Shown one piece after another: positions 1-9,435 of a DNA stretch of 64,000 nt. Source of the DNA: BCD1 sp942492125. Its GTDB lineage: Bacteria; Bacteroidota; Bacteroidia; Chitinophagales; Saprospiraceae. Position numbers and translations under genes: made by a program. The notes under the pieces are model-generated. The model saw only the letters and a list, made by a program, of their open reading frames with translations, searched no databases and was not told the DNA's origin. The stretch spans positions 1 through 64,000 of the forward strand of contig CALODM010000025.1 in assembly GCA_942492125.1 (NCBI GenBank), read 5' to 3'. Each line of letters starts with the position of its first letter. Positions within the stretch are counted from its first letter, which is position 1.

Positions 1-79
1 TCCCATTCCGAACAGAGAAGTTAAGCCTCTTAGCGCCGATGGTACTGCCTTTAGGTGGGAGAGTAGGTCGCTGCCAACT
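1..79 (+). rRNA. 5S ribosomal RNA, 3' portion (cut by the window edge)
   Basis: The first bases match the conserved 5S core (CCATTCCGAACAGAGAAGTT) and the run ends with the typical GGGAGAGTAGGTCGCTGCCA segment that pairs with the missing 5' end. About 75-79 nt are present, so roughly the first third of the molecule lies outside the window. It is probably the last gene of an rRNA operon, since a hairpin terminator follows and no tRNA or other RNA gene is seen after it. The exact 3' end is an estimate. Confidence 0.93.
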
Positions 80-90
80 TTTTTTTCTTT

Positions 91-130
91 CAAGAGCCTT
101 GCATGTAACAACTGCAAGGCTCTTGTTGTT
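91..130 (+). terminator. Rho-independent terminator of the rRNA operon
   Basis: A 13-bp perfect inverted repeat (CAAGAGCCTTGCA at 91-103 with its complement at 113-125) encloses a 9-nt loop and is followed by a T-rich stretch. It lies directly after the 5S rRNA. A T-run at 79-90 precedes the stem. Confidence 0.85.
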
Positions 131-157
131 TGTAGTCAATGCAATTCCTCGCTCAAA

Positions 158-1078
158 ATGAAAAAGTGGATACTTAAGGCCGTTGTTCAAAAATGTATTT
201 CCTTCCTGCCATTCAGGCATAAGATCAACTATTTCTTTCAAAAACATATCACCAAAGGCGTATTCCTCACAGAAGATTACTTCATAGACAGGCTATCTCA
301 TGCCCGGGATCATATTGATGCCTATACCAGCCATCGAAAATCTGTTGAAAACATCACAACCCTTGAATTGGGTACGGGCTGGTACCCTGTTGTACCTGTC
401 ACCTTGTTTCTCTCCGGAGTTAAAACCATTCATACCGTGGATATCAGCAACCTTTGTGATCTGGAAAAGCTGAAAACTACCCTTAATATGTTCATTTATC
501 ACCTCAGTAAAGGTACTCTTGAACAATTCATCACTCCCCTACCCGACCGGCTGGCTATTTTAAAAAAGATCCATCAGGAGGCAGACAATCTCGATTTTGA
601 AGCAATCCTGTCAAAACTCAACATAATATATACCATACAGGATGCCCGTCATCTGCCTCTTGAAGATGATAGCATAGACCTCATTCACTCCAATAATACT
701 TTTGAACACGTTTATCCCGATATACTGGAATCCTTACTCGTAGAATTTAAAAGAGTTTGTAACCAAGGGGTAGTCATGTCACATTTTGTGGATATGTCAG
801 ATCATTTCGCACACTTTGATAAGGCAATCAGTATTTACAACTTTTTGAAGTTCTCCGACAAACAATGGCAGCTGATAGACAATAGCGTACAACCACAAAA
901 CCGCTGGAGATTACCGGATTACCTGGAACTCTATGATAAACTCAACCTGAAAATATTGAAATTAAACACCAGGAAAGGTTCCCCCGAACTCCTCAGCACC
1001 ATTAAAATTAACGCTAAATACAAAAAAATACCCTTAGAAGATCTGGCCGTCAGCCATTGCCTTATCATATCCGAGTAA
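158..1078 (+). CDS. Class I SAM-dependent methyltransferase
   Basis: A 306-residue protein with the Rossmann methyltransferase core. The glycine-rich SAM-binding motif I is seen as LELGTGWYP, followed by an acidic residue at the end of the next strand (TVDIS). A motif IV-like segment (DARHLPLEDDSIDLIHSNNTFEHV) matches the Methyltransf_11 pattern. The basic N-terminal ~60 residues are outside the core. It stands alone between the rRNA terminator and an ECF sigma gene. The substrate cannot be read from the sequence; a small-molecule or glycan substrate is as likely as a macromolecule. Confidence 0.8.
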   Translation: MKKWILKAVVQKCISFLPFRHKINYFFQKHITKGVFLTEDYFIDRLSHARDHIDAYTSHRKSVENITTLELGTGWYPVVPVTLFLSGVKTIHTVDISNLCDLEKLKTTLNMFIYHLSKGTLEQFITPLPDRLAILKKIHQEADNLDFEAILSKLNIIYTIQDARHLPLEDDSIDLIHSNNTFEHVYPDILESLLVEFKRVCNQGVVMSHFVDMSDHFAHFDKAISIYNFLKFSDKQWQLIDNSVQPQNRWRLPDYLELYDKLNLKILKLNTRKGSPELLSTIKINAKYKKIPLEDLAVSHCLIISE

Positions 1079-1308
1079 AAGAAAAGATCAAAATAATAAA
1101 ATTTCATATTTTTGTGAACGGTAAAAATAGCATATTCTTTCCTCCTTGTTTTTGTTAAAAATTTCTTAATTTTTTTTACTAGAATTGTGTACCTTTTCGA
1201 AATAATTGCGTCTAAAGAGAAATTACAAAATTTCCGATTGGATGTTTTTTCGAATGTTTTAACTCAAATTTAAAAGATTTGCAGGCATCGGAAACATGTA
1301 ATAAGCGC

Positions 1309-1860
1309 ATGGAAGACATGAATGTCATCCATTCCTACCTAGAAACCCAGGCATCACAATGCTTCACAGTCCTCTATGAAAGATACGCAGGTAAAATTTA
1401 TAGCAAGTGTATCTCCATGCTGAAGGACGAAGCACTGGCACAGGATGCAACCCAGGAAATATTCACTAAAATTTTTCTAAACCTCGCTAAGTTCAGTGGA
1501 AAATCAAAATTTTCAACATGGATTTACTCCATAACCTATAATTATTGCATCGATTATATCCGAAGAACTAAAAAGCAAAAGAATATTTTTAGTGAAGACA
1601 TTGAAAACAGCCCGGATATCGTGGATGATATACCTGATGAAGAACTGCTGGAAATGGAAGTGGACCAGTTGAAAAGAATTCTGGATGAACTTCCATCTGA
1701 TGATACTGCGATTTTATTGATGAAATACCAGGATGGCATGTCCATCAAGGAGATTTCAGATGCTATAGACAAAACTGAGAGTGCTGTGAAAATGAGAATA
1801 AAAAGAGCAAAAGAAAAAGCAAAAATCCTTAAAAGCGAGCTTTTCTCTGCTATACCATAA
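1309..1860 (+). CDS. RNA polymerase ECF-type sigma-70 factor
   Basis: Sigma-70 family factor with only regions 2 and 4. Region 2 covers about residues 15-90 (LYERYAGKIYSKC, then DATQEIFTKIF and FSTWIYSITYNYCIDYIRR, the -10 recognition helix). Region 4 is a C-terminal helix-turn-helix (MKYQDGMSIKEISDAI, then SAVKMRIKRAKEK). I chose the ATG at 1309 because family members usually start a few residues before the first region 2 helix. A TTG at 1279 would add ten residues and cannot be excluded. The next gene starts 11 nt downstream and encodes a small protein that does not resemble a FecR or zinc-finger anti-sigma factor. The target promoters are unknown. Confidence 0.9.
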   Translation: MEDMNVIHSYLETQASQCFTVLYERYAGKIYSKCISMLKDEALAQDATQEIFTKIFLNLAKFSGKSKFSTWIYSITYNYCIDYIRRTKKQKNIFSEDIENSPDIVDDIPDEELLEMEVDQLKRILDELPSDDTAILLMKYQDGMSIKEISDAIDKTESAVKMRIKRAKEKAKILKSELFSAIP

Positions 1861-1871
1861 ATCAAATACAA

Positions 1872-2162
1872 ATGAATAATTTTCAAAAACTGCAGAAACA
1901 ACAAGAGGAAGTATATTATTCTTCTGAGGATGGCAATAAACTGAAAAACGAAGTCAAGGGTACCTTGACAACCTTTAGGTTTATTGGAGATGTAGTTGAT
2001 GTCTATCTGCCTAGAGTTATTGATATGTTCATCGCTTTTTCTGGTGGCAGCATTGACGATTCTGGCAGAAAGGCAACGGGAAAAAGGAATGACCCTGCTT
2101 CAGGAAATATATCCCATCCCACAGGAAAAGGCCCCGGAGAGGCCAATGACACTATCAGGTAA
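1872..2162 (+). CDS. Small conserved-looking protein of unknown function downstream of an ECF sigma gene
   Basis: I do not recognise this 96-residue protein. It starts 11 nt after the sigma factor stop, so the two are probably cotranscribed. The first 30 residues are polar and helix-forming. A hydrophobic central segment (about residues 34-60, FIGDVVDVYLPRVIDMFIAF) could be an amphipathic or membrane-associated helix. The last 35 residues are rich in G, S, P and K and look disordered. Position and size would suit an anti-sigma or sigma-modulating role, but no known anti-sigma motif (HxxxCxxC) is present. Confidence 0.6.
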   Translation: MNNFQKLQKQQEEVYYSSEDGNKLKNEVKGTLTTFRFIGDVVDVYLPRVIDMFIAFSGGSIDDSGRKATGKRNDPASGNISHPTGKGPGEANDTIR

Positions 2163-2210
2163 ATTATAAAAAACACCATACTTTAGCAAACCATATTACA
2201 ACTTTTTGTC

Positions 2211-3041
2211 ATGGAAGAAACAGAACCCACTTTTTCAGTTTTAAAAATTTTACAAGATCAATTGGCTAGTCTTGCAGGCATTCTTCCTAACCTGGTGGGC
2301 GCTCTGGCCGTATTTTTCATTGGCTGGTTACTGGCAAAGCTGACAGCCAGAATGTTAAAGAAATTTCTCAAAGCTATTGGCATCGACAAACTAGCTGATA
2401 AACTTAATGAGATAGAAGTCGTTTACAACTCGAACATACGTATCGTACCCAGCAATATGCTGTCCAAGATAGTATATTACCTTTTGCTCTTTATTTTTAT
2501 AATGGCCTCCACAGAGGTATTGGGCATGAAAGCTATCTCGGATCTCATGACGAGCTTTATGAATTATATTCCAAAATTACTCATGGCCATGCTCGTGCTG
2601 ATTATTGGAGTTGTCCTGGCAGACATGTTGAAAAAAGCGGTTTATACTGCCTGCGAATCACTGGCCATCCCGGCTTCAAAGCTGATTTCCAATGTTGCAT
2701 TCTACTTTCTCTTTCTCAATATCATAATGATCAGCTTAAAACAGGCTGACCTTCAAACTAATTTTATTGAGAACAATATTTCCATTGTTCTGGCAGGCGC
2801 TGTTTTGGCTTTTGCTTTAGGTTATGGAATCGCTTCCCGCGGTTTAATGGCCAGCATGTTATCCTCATTTTACAATAAAGAAAAAATTGCTATCGGACAG
2901 ACCATCCGTATTGATGGTACTACCGGTACAGTAAAAAGCATTGAAGGAACTACTTTTACATTGGAAACTGAAGACAGAGAAATCATCATCCCCCTGAGTA
3001 AGCTCATGTCTGAAAAAATTGAAATATTTAAAAAATCATAA
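2211..3041 (+). CDS. MscS-like mechanosensitive channel family protein (small form)
   Basis: A 276-residue inner-membrane protein. Hydrophobic segments lie near residues 22-45, 84-102, 121-142, 160-180 and 194-215. The last carries the Gly/Ala-rich pore-helix pattern of MscS TM3 (AGAVLAFALGYGIASRG). It is followed by a short beta-type domain (IAIGQTIRIDGTTGTVKSI, then IIIPLSKL), as in the MscS middle domain. The N-terminal half resembles the conserved TM-helix repeat found in small MscS relatives. The C-terminal alpha/beta domain of E. coli MscS is absent. The likely role is release of osmolytes on hypo-osmotic shock, which is inferred from family. It follows the ECF unit after 48 nt. Confidence 0.82.
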   Translation: MEETEPTFSVLKILQDQLASLAGILPNLVGALAVFFIGWLLAKLTARMLKKFLKAIGIDKLADKLNEIEVVYNSNIRIVPSNMLSKIVYYLLLFIFIMASTEVLGMKAISDLMTSFMNYIPKLLMAMLVLIIGVVLADMLKKAVYTACESLAIPASKLISNVAFYFLFLNIIMISLKQADLQTNFIENNISIVLAGAVLAFALGYGIASRGLMASMLSSFYNKEKIAIGQTIRIDGTTGTVKSIEGTTFTLETEDREIIIPLSKLMSEKIEIFKKS

Positions 3042-3151
3042 ATTTATTTTATTAATTTAATTCTACATTAACCTGCCAGAAAATGAATCCTCAGGTAGAT
3101 CTTCCTAAAGAAGAATCCCTTCTTTCTGGTCACTAAAAATCTTTTATTCAG

Positions 3152-4153
3152 ATGAAAAAATCATTTTTACTGCTGTTAGCCTTTTTGGTTACAATGTCAA
3201 TGTCATTTAATACCCTCCAGGCTCAGGATACTGCAGGGGAAAAGAAAGAAACACCCGTTTGGGAGACGGGAGCTGGCCTCGGACTTGATTTTGCTCAGTT
3301 ATTGCAGATAAATCCAAGGCAAGGTGCTGGTCAAAACAGACTCGGCATCGGTGGTGCAATTAATTTCTTTGCCAAGCACAAAAAAGACCGTCTGGCCTGG
3401 GATAACCTTGCATCCTGGCAACTGGGACTCCAAAGATTAGGCTCTGGAGTGATCGCACAAGGTTCTGACACCAAAATCCCTTTTCAAAAAGCGATTGATG
3501 AATTGAGGCTTAACTCCAAAATGGGGTACGCTGTCAAGGAAGATTCAAAAATATTTGTAGCAGCTGACTTTTCTTTTATGAGTCAGCTTACGCCAACTTA
3601 CAATGGTACAGATACTTACCCCGGAAATTTTCTCTCTGATGTTTCCGGTAATGGAACGGCCGTTTTGCAATCAAAACTTTTTGCTCCTGCAGTGATTACA
3701 CTTTCTTTGGGAATGGATTATAAGGTTTCTGATAAACTTTCCCTTTACCTCTCTCCTTTAGCTGCCAAGTGGATCGTGGTCTCAGATGACGGCATCGCTG
3801 CACTCAATGTTCATGGTAACCCGGTTGGCGAAAATCTTTTCAGTGCCCTCGGTGCTCTGGCCAGAGCTAATTACTCCAATAAATTCCTGGAGGATAGGCT
3901 TGTTTACACCTCTGGACTGACACTTTTTTCCAATTATAAACTCGAACCGCAGAATATTGATGTTGACTGGGTAAATGAGATCGGTTTCAATATCTTCAAA
4001 GGATTACAGGCAGCTGTTACCTTAAATGTCTTCTATGACCATGATGTCAAAGTTCAGATCACCGATAACGAAGCGCCAAATGGTATTAACGGTGTTGGCC
4101 GCAGAGCAAGTATCACACAACAATTCCTGCTGAAATACAATGTAACCTTCTAA
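3152..4153 (+). CDS. DUF3078 domain outer-membrane protein
   Basis: A 333-residue protein with a cleavable signal peptide (MKKSFLLLLAFLVTMSMSFN, cleavage probably after LQAQ). The mature part shows the DUF3078 signature (WETGAGLGLDFAQLLQINP near residue 40, then FFAKHKKDRLAWDN). Alternating hydrophobic strands and a C-terminal aromatic residue (NVTF at the end) suit an outer-membrane beta barrel. DUF3078 proteins are common in Bacteroidota and have no assigned function. A strong terminator follows, so this gene ends its transcription unit. Confidence 0.82.
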   Translation: MKKSFLLLLAFLVTMSMSFNTLQAQDTAGEKKETPVWETGAGLGLDFAQLLQINPRQGAGQNRLGIGGAINFFAKHKKDRLAWDNLASWQLGLQRLGSGVIAQGSDTKIPFQKAIDELRLNSKMGYAVKEDSKIFVAADFSFMSQLTPTYNGTDTYPGNFLSDVSGNGTAVLQSKLFAPAVITLSLGMDYKVSDKLSLYLSPLAAKWIVVSDDGIAALNVHGNPVGENLFSALGALARANYSNKFLEDRLVYTSGLTLFSNYKLEPQNIDVDWVNEIGFNIFKGLQAAVTLNVFYDHDVKVQITDNEAPNGINGVGRRASITQQFLLKYNVTF

Positions 4154-4200
4154 TTGAGCAATACTCTTTTTTAGAGAAATTTTATTTCGGGTCGAAGCAT

Positions 4201-4238
4201 AAAATAGGGTCTAATTTGAAATTAGGCCCTATTTTTTT
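4201..4238 (+). terminator. Rho-independent terminator after the DUF3078 gene
   Basis: AAAATAGGGTCTAATTT pairs with GAAATTAGGCCCTATTTT across a minimal loop, with a T-run at the 3' side. The stem is A/T-rich at its base on both sides, so it could work in both directions, but only the plus strand has an upstream gene. Confidence 0.8.
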
Positions 4239-4324
4239 GTCATAATTTTTATTCCCGAACAATGCATGCCCTGTGGTTTTTCCAATTATTCCTTAACTTG
4301 CTATCTCAAACGAATATCGACATC

Positions 4325-7123
4325 ATGCCGAAAGAAAAACTATTCCTGCTTGACGGGCACGCCTTGGTCTATAGAGCACATTACGCATTTATCAACAGAC
4401 CCCTCATCAACTCCAAAGGAGTTAATACTTCTGCCGTAACTGGTTTTACCCGGGTACTTTGGGATCTGATGAAGAACCAGCAACCCCACTACCTCGCAGT
4501 TGCCTTTGACCTGCCAGGCCCGACGTTCAGGCATGAAGCTTACGAGCCCTACAAAGCCAACCGGGAAGCACAACCGGAAGATATTACCATAGCCATACCT
4601 TATATCCAAAAAATACTTAAAGGCTTTAAAATACCGATAGTAACATTAGAAGGCTACGAGGCGGATGATATTATTGGCACCCTCGCTAAACAAGCCGAAA
4701 AGGAAGACATGGAAGTTTTTATGATGACTCCCGATAAAGACTTTGGCCAGCTGGTTTCGGAAAATATTTTTTTGTATAAGCCTGCCCGGATGGGTAACGA
4801 TGTGGAAATAATGGGGGTAGATGAAATAAAAGAAAAATGGGATATTGACCGCGTGGATCAGGTGATCGATATGCTCGGGCTCATCGGCGACAGCGTAGAT
4901 AATATTCCGGGTATTCCGGGCATTGGTCCCAAAACTGCAACTAAACTGCTCAAACAATTTGACACCCTCGATGGCCTGCTGGAAAACGTCGAATCTTTAA
5001 AAGGCAAACAAAAGGAAAATGTCCTCAAATTTGCAGAGCAGGGACGTTTATCCAAGCAGTTGGCCACTATCGATATCAATGCGCCAATTACCTTTAATGC
5101 CGAATTATTCAGACTCGATCCACCGGACAAGGAAGCACTATCAGAAATCTTTAAAGAACTGGAATTCAGAACCCTCGCTAATCAAATTCTCGGTACTGTA
5201 GCAACACCAACCCCTGAAAAGAAAAAAGCTACTCAGGGATCTCTTTTTGGGAATGCTGAGATGAGCGCGGCCATTGCTCCTTCTTCTATTCCAAGCCATT
5301 CCATGGCTACTAAAAACATAGAAAACACCAAGCATGAATATCGCCTGGTAGATACCATGGATGACTGTAAAGACCTTGCCAAAATGCTGGGTGACTCAAA
5401 AGCCTTTTGTTTTGATACGGAAACAACCAGTATTGACGCCAACCAGGCCGATTTGGTAGGCATTGCATTTGCTGTAAAATCAGGAGAAGCCTTTTATGTC
5501 CCCATACCAGAGGACAGAGTGGAAGCTTACAAAATTGTCGATATATTCAAACCTGTCCTGGAGGATGGAAAGATCGTCAAAATTGCCCAAAACATGAAAT
5601 ACGATGCCACCGTTATGAAGTGGTACGACGTTGAAGTCAAGGGCACTTACCAGGATACCATGATCGCCCATTATCTGCTGGAACCTGAGCTACGCCATAA
5701 TATGGATTACCTGGCAGAAACTATTTTAAAATACAAACCAGTATCCATTGCTTCTTTAATTGGAAAGGGTAAAAATCAACTTTCCATGAGAGACATCGCC
5801 GTTGAAAAAGTCAGTGATTATGCCGCAGAAGATGCAGACATTACCTTTCAACTTCGGGAATTCCTGTTTCCTAAACTGGAAACGGAAGGTTTAAAAGAAC
5901 TCTATTATAACATTGAAGAACCGCTGATCAAAGCGCTGGTAGACCTTGAATTTGAAGGCGTCAACCTCAACGCTGACTACCTGACGGAATACTCCAAGGA
6001 ACTGGCAGCAAAGATCGAAAAAGCCGAAGCCGATATTTACGATCAGGCAGGCGTGCGATTCAACATCGCTTCTCCCAAACAAGTTGGAGAGGTATTGTTT
6101 GAAAAACTGAAACTCCCCTACCGCTGGAGTAAAACCAAAACAGGGCAGTTTTCCACTGACGAAGACAAATTGACAGAACTCTCCCATAATTTTGAAATCG
6201 TAAATGACATTCTCAAATTCAGAGGACTCTCTAAACTAAAATCTACCTATGTCGATGCTCTGCCAAAAATGGTCAACCCCAAAACGGGCAGGATTCACAG
6301 TTCCTTCAATCAGGCATTGACAGCTACAGGACGATTGAGCAGCAATAATCCAAACCTGCAGAATATACCCGTTCGGACACCGGAAGGTGCCAGGGTTCGA
6401 AAAGCCTTTGTTCCAAGAGATAAAAATCACATCCTGCTGGCAGCCGATTATTCCCAGATAGAACTTAGATTGATCGCCGAGATGAGTGGTGAAGAGGCTA
6501 TGTTAAAGGCATTCATAGAAGGCAAGGATATCCATCGGGCAACAGCTGCCGGCGTTTTTGAAGTACCCTACGAGGAGGTGACCCGGGAACAGCGTTACCG
6601 GGCCAAAACCGTTAATTTCAGCATCATTTACGGCGCAGGTGCAACCAACCTTTCAAGGCAACTCGAGCTGAAGAGAACAGAAGCCAAGGATTTGATCGAC
6701 AACTACTTTAAGAAATATCCGGGACTCCGGGAATACATGGATAAAACCGTATCCTTTGCCAGGGAGAACGGTTATGTCAACACCATGATGGGCAGAAGGC
6801 GTTACCTGAGAGATATCAACTCCCGTAACGGTATGATCCGGAGTGGAGCTGAAAGAAATGCTATCAACACACCCATACAGGGTACGGCTGCCGATATGAT
6901 CAAGATCGCTATGTGTAATATTCACCAGGCACTGAAAGAAAGCCACCTGAAGACCAAAATGATTCTGCAGGTACATGATGAATTGGTCTTTGATGTCCCA
7001 AAATCCGAATTGGAAGAAGTAAAAATCCTGGTGGAAGATAAGATGAAAAATGCCATTACCGGATTAAAAGTCCCCATTGTAGTAGATATGGGAACCGGTA
7101 TGGATTGGTTGGAAGCACATTAA
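4325..7123 (+). CDS. polA: DNA polymerase I
   Basis: A 932-residue replication and repair polymerase that fills gaps and removes RNA primers. The N-terminal 5'-3' nuclease domain (about 1-290) begins KLFLLDGHALVYRAHYAF and holds the acidic metal-binding motifs (EADDIIGTL, TPDKDF, GLIGDSVDNIPGIPGIGPKTA). The 3'-5' proofreading domain (about 340-540) retains Exo I (FDTETTS), Exo II (NMKYD) and Exo III (YAAEDAD), so it looks active. The polymerase domain has motif A (DYSQIELR), the O-helix motif B (RYRAKTVNFSIIYG) and motif C (QVHDELVF). The open frame extends upstream to 4262, but those 21 residues are not family-like. The ATG at 4325 starts the conserved MPKEKLFLLDG. Confidence 0.97.
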   Translation: MPKEKLFLLDGHALVYRAHYAFINRPLINSKGVNTSAVTGFTRVLWDLMKNQQPHYLAVAFDLPGPTFRHEAYEPYKANREAQPEDITIAIPYIQKILKGFKIPIVTLEGYEADDIIGTLAKQAEKEDMEVFMMTPDKDFGQLVSENIFLYKPARMGNDVEIMGVDEIKEKWDIDRVDQVIDMLGLIGDSVDNIPGIPGIGPKTATKLLKQFDTLDGLLENVESLKGKQKENVLKFAEQGRLSKQLATIDINAPITFNAELFRLDPPDKEALSEIFKELEFRTLANQILGTVATPTPEKKKATQGSLFGNAEMSAAIAPSSIPSHSMATKNIENTKHEYRLVDTMDDCKDLAKMLGDSKAFCFDTETTSIDANQADLVGIAFAVKSGEAFYVPIPEDRVEAYKIVDIFKPVLEDGKIVKIAQNMKYDATVMKWYDVEVKGTYQDTMIAHYLLEPELRHNMDYLAETILKYKPVSIASLIGKGKNQLSMRDIAVEKVSDYAAEDADITFQLREFLFPKLETEGLKELYYNIEEPLIKALVDLEFEGVNLNADYLTEYSKELAAKIEKAEADIYDQAGVRFNIASPKQVGEVLFEKLKLPYRWSKTKTGQFSTDEDKLTELSHNFEIVNDILKFRGLSKLKSTYVDALPKMVNPKTGRIHSSFNQALTATGRLSSNNPNLQNIPVRTPEGARVRKAFVPRDKNHILLAADYSQIELRLIAEMSGEEAMLKAFIEGKDIHRATAAGVFEVPYEEVTREQRYRAKTVNFSIIYGAGATNLSRQLELKRTEAKDLIDNYFKKYPGLREYMDKTVSFARENGYVNTMMGRRRYLRDINSRNGMIRSGAERNAINTPIQGTAADMIKIAMCNIHQALKESHLKTKMILQVHDELVFDVPKSELEEVKILVEDKMKNAITGLKVPIVVDMGTGMDWLEAH

Positions 7124-7227
7124 TGATGCTGAAACCAATTGATCGTTTAATAGTAGAATACTTTGAATTTTCAACATTAATCAATCTAATTTAATCTGGC
7201 TCTGAAAGCCAGTAAAAGTAAAAAAGC

Positions 7228-8166
7228 ATGACCTTCGACCAACCCATTCCCGTAAAAGAAATTGCTCAAAAAATAGGTGCGGAAATTATTGGCAATGCAG
7301 ACCTTTTGGCTTCCGGAATTAACGAAATCCATAATGTCCGTGAAGGGGACATCACTTTTGTGGATGTGAAAAAATATTTTAAAAAATCGCTGGAATCTGC
7401 CGCTACCATCATCATTCTTAATGAAGCCACAGAATGCCCTGATGGGAAAGTCTTATTGCTTTGTGACCAACCGTTCAAGGCATACAACGATATTGTCAAG
7501 GAACACAACCCTTTTGTTCCACTCAACCACACCATCGGAGAAACAGCCCGGATACATCCATCGACCATCGTGGAGCCGGGAGCGATTATTGGTCCGGAGG
7601 TCATAATTGGCAAAAATTGTCTCATCCAGGCCGGTGCTATTATTCGCGGCCGGGTAATTATTAAAGATCATGTACTGGTTGAATCGGGAGCTGTTATCGG
7701 TACGGACGCTTTCTATTACAAAAGAACTTCCGAAGGATTAAAAAAATGGCGCTCCGGTGGCCGCGTTATCATTGAAGACCACGTAGATATTGGTGCCAAT
7801 TCAACAGTAAATTTAGGCGTTTCCGGAGATACCATTGTAGGAGAAGGAACCAAGTTTGACTGTATGGTACACATTGGGCACGATGTCATCATCGGAAAAC
7901 ATTGCCAGCTCACAGCTCAGGTCGCTATCGGTGGAAATACCAAAATTGGTAACAATGTGATCATTTACGGCCAGGTGGGAATTATTCAAAACCTCACCAT
8001 TGGCGATGACGTGTTGATCATGGCCAAATCACTGGTCATCAAAGATCTCGAAGCCGGCAAGACTTATTTCGGACAACCTACGGATGAAGCCCGGACAACC
8101 TACAAACAATTGGCAGCCTTAAGGCAACTACCGAACCTGCTACAGGAGCTTCGGAAGAAAAAATAA
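7228..8166 (+). CDS. lpxD: UDP-3-O-acylglucosamine N-acyltransferase (LpxD family)
   Basis: A 312-residue left-handed beta-helix acyltransferase. The N-terminal ~95 residues form the LpxD uridine-binding domain (GINEIHNVREGDITFVD). From about residue 100 there are hexapeptide repeats (IHPSTIVEPGAIIGPEVIIG, then ADIGANST-type turns). The histidine expected to be catalytic is present in VHIGHDVIIG. LpxD adds the N-linked acyl chain in lipid A synthesis on the inner face of the inner membrane. At 312 residues it is about 30 shorter than E. coli LpxD and lacks much of the C-terminal helical part. Bacteroidota often carry an LpxD plus an LpxD-like paralogue, so this copy could be the paralogue. 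Confidence 0.85.
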   Translation: MTFDQPIPVKEIAQKIGAEIIGNADLLASGINEIHNVREGDITFVDVKKYFKKSLESAATIIILNEATECPDGKVLLLCDQPFKAYNDIVKEHNPFVPLNHTIGETARIHPSTIVEPGAIIGPEVIIGKNCLIQAGAIIRGRVIIKDHVLVESGAVIGTDAFYYKRTSEGLKKWRSGGRVIIEDHVDIGANSTVNLGVSGDTIVGEGTKFDCMVHIGHDVIIGKHCQLTAQVAIGGNTKIGNNVIIYGQVGIIQNLTIGDDVLIMAKSLVIKDLEAGKTYFGQPTDEARTTYKQLAALRQLPNLLQELRKKK

Positions 8167-8328
8167 ACGCTTTTTTGAAAAAAGTACCCTTAAAAATGTC
8201 ACGTTTTGGGGTTTCATGGCTTTTATAGGTATAGGGCTTGATGTTTTCAGTCTGACTTTTCCTTTGCTATTTCACAGAACATCCTGTAATTTAGTAGATG
8301 AAATATTTTTTCAACAAACCAAATTTTC

Positions 8329-8946
8329 ATGTCTCCGGATACCAATCATGATGAAATAACCATCGAGGATATTGTCTCGGAACCTTCTGCAGAATACACC
8401 GTTCAGGATTATCTATCCTGGCGTTTTGATGAGATGGTGGAGTTGATTAGAGGCAAGGTGTTTCGGATGAGTCCGGGACCTAGAACAAAACATCAAAGGA
8501 TTTCAGTGTACCTAGTTAACAAAATCTTCAATTTTATTGAAAAGAAACAATACGAAGTCTTCCACGCTCCATTTGATGTATACCTTCCCGTTACCCACCC
8601 CAAAACAGGTAAACCCAATACCGTCGTACAACCGGACATAACCGTCATCTGCGATCGGGAAAAAATCAGCGAACGCGGTTGTGAAGGGAGTCCCGACCTG
8701 GTGATAGAGATCATTTCAGAGAGCACCCGAAAAAGAGATATTCAGATCAAACATGAATTGTACGAAGAATGTGGTATCAATACTTATTGGCTCGTTTTCC
8801 CAAAAGAAGAGATCATCGAGGTTTTTGAATTGGATGATAATGGGAAATATAGGCGGGTAGGTGGTTTTTCCGATGATGATGAGTTGACATCCGCTCTTTT
8901 ACCGGGATTGAAAATTGAAGTATGTCAGGTTTTTCGGAATGCCTGA
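8329..8946 (+). CDS. Uma2 family protein (PD-(D/E)XK-like, DUF820)
   Basis: A 205-residue protein with the Uma2 pattern. The N-terminal YTVQDYLSWRFDEMVELIRGKVFRMSPGP is followed by the core VVQPDITVICD and DLVIEIISEST, with a conserved K further on. The D...E.I pattern matches the restriction-endonuclease-like fold of the family. Uma2 proteins are widespread in Cyanobacteria and Bacteroidota and their biological function is not established. Some may be active nucleases. It is monocistronic and convergent with the minus-strand gene at 9001. Confidence 0.85.
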   Translation: MSPDTNHDEITIEDIVSEPSAEYTVQDYLSWRFDEMVELIRGKVFRMSPGPRTKHQRISVYLVNKIFNFIEKKQYEVFHAPFDVYLPVTHPKTGKPNTVVQPDITVICDREKISERGCEGSPDLVIEIISESTRKRDIQIKHELYEECGINTYWLVFPKEEIIEVFELDDNGKYRRVGGFSDDDELTSALLPGLKIEVCQVFRNA

Positions 8947-9000
8947 TTTTACCCAAAGACGTATTAAAAACATGGGGAAACCTGCTTTCCAAATTTCAGG

Positions 9001-9375
9001 TTACTTCCTCTTTTTGGGCACATTTTCATGATCATACGGACAGTGACGACACCCATTGCCGCAGCACCGGCCCCGCTTCAGATAATACCATTCCGTAAGG
9101 ACGAACAATTCATTTTCCAAGTAATAATCAATTCCTTCCTGCAAACGCGGTGTCGCGTATTTCGCAGTATCATTATCCCGCTTTCCGGATTTGATTTCCG
9201 ACACATACATGTTTATATTATTGATCACCTCCTCTTTAAGGCAACGGGGACAATAACAGGCATCCACTCCTTCCGTTAAAGGCAGAACCGATGGATAATC
9301 AGCGCACCAGCAAGCCTCTGGCTGATTTGCTCCACAATCAACGATCGTTCCACATTTAGGACAATTCCAATTCAT
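9001..9375 (-). CDS. Cysteine-rich CWC domain plus DUF5522 protein
   Basis: A 124-residue, probably zinc-binding cytosolic protein with two cysteine-rich modules. The N-terminal one (NCPKCGTIVDCG, then CWCADYP and CYCPRCL) matches the cysteine-rich CWC family. The C-terminal one (about residues 75-120: LTEWYYLKRGRCCGNGCRHCPY) matches DUF5522. The two families are usually found as separate short proteins or as neighbours, and here they are fused. The function is unknown. Confidence 0.75.
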   Translation of the reverse strand: MNWNCPKCGTIVDCGANQPEACWCADYPSVLPLTEGVDACYCPRCLKEEVINNINMYVSEIKSGKRDNDTAKYATPRLQEGIDYYLENELFVLTEWYYLKRGRCCGNGCRHCPYDHENVPKKRK

Positions 9376-9435
9376 GAAAGTATAAACAACCTTTAGCTCC
9401 GGGAAGTTATAATATTCCCAATTAATTGAGGCTTG

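Noticed and set aside
4262..4324. Longer polA start giving 21 extra N-terminal residues
   Set aside because: The residues are hydrophobic and unlike the family, while the ATG at 4325 starts the conserved nuclease domain.
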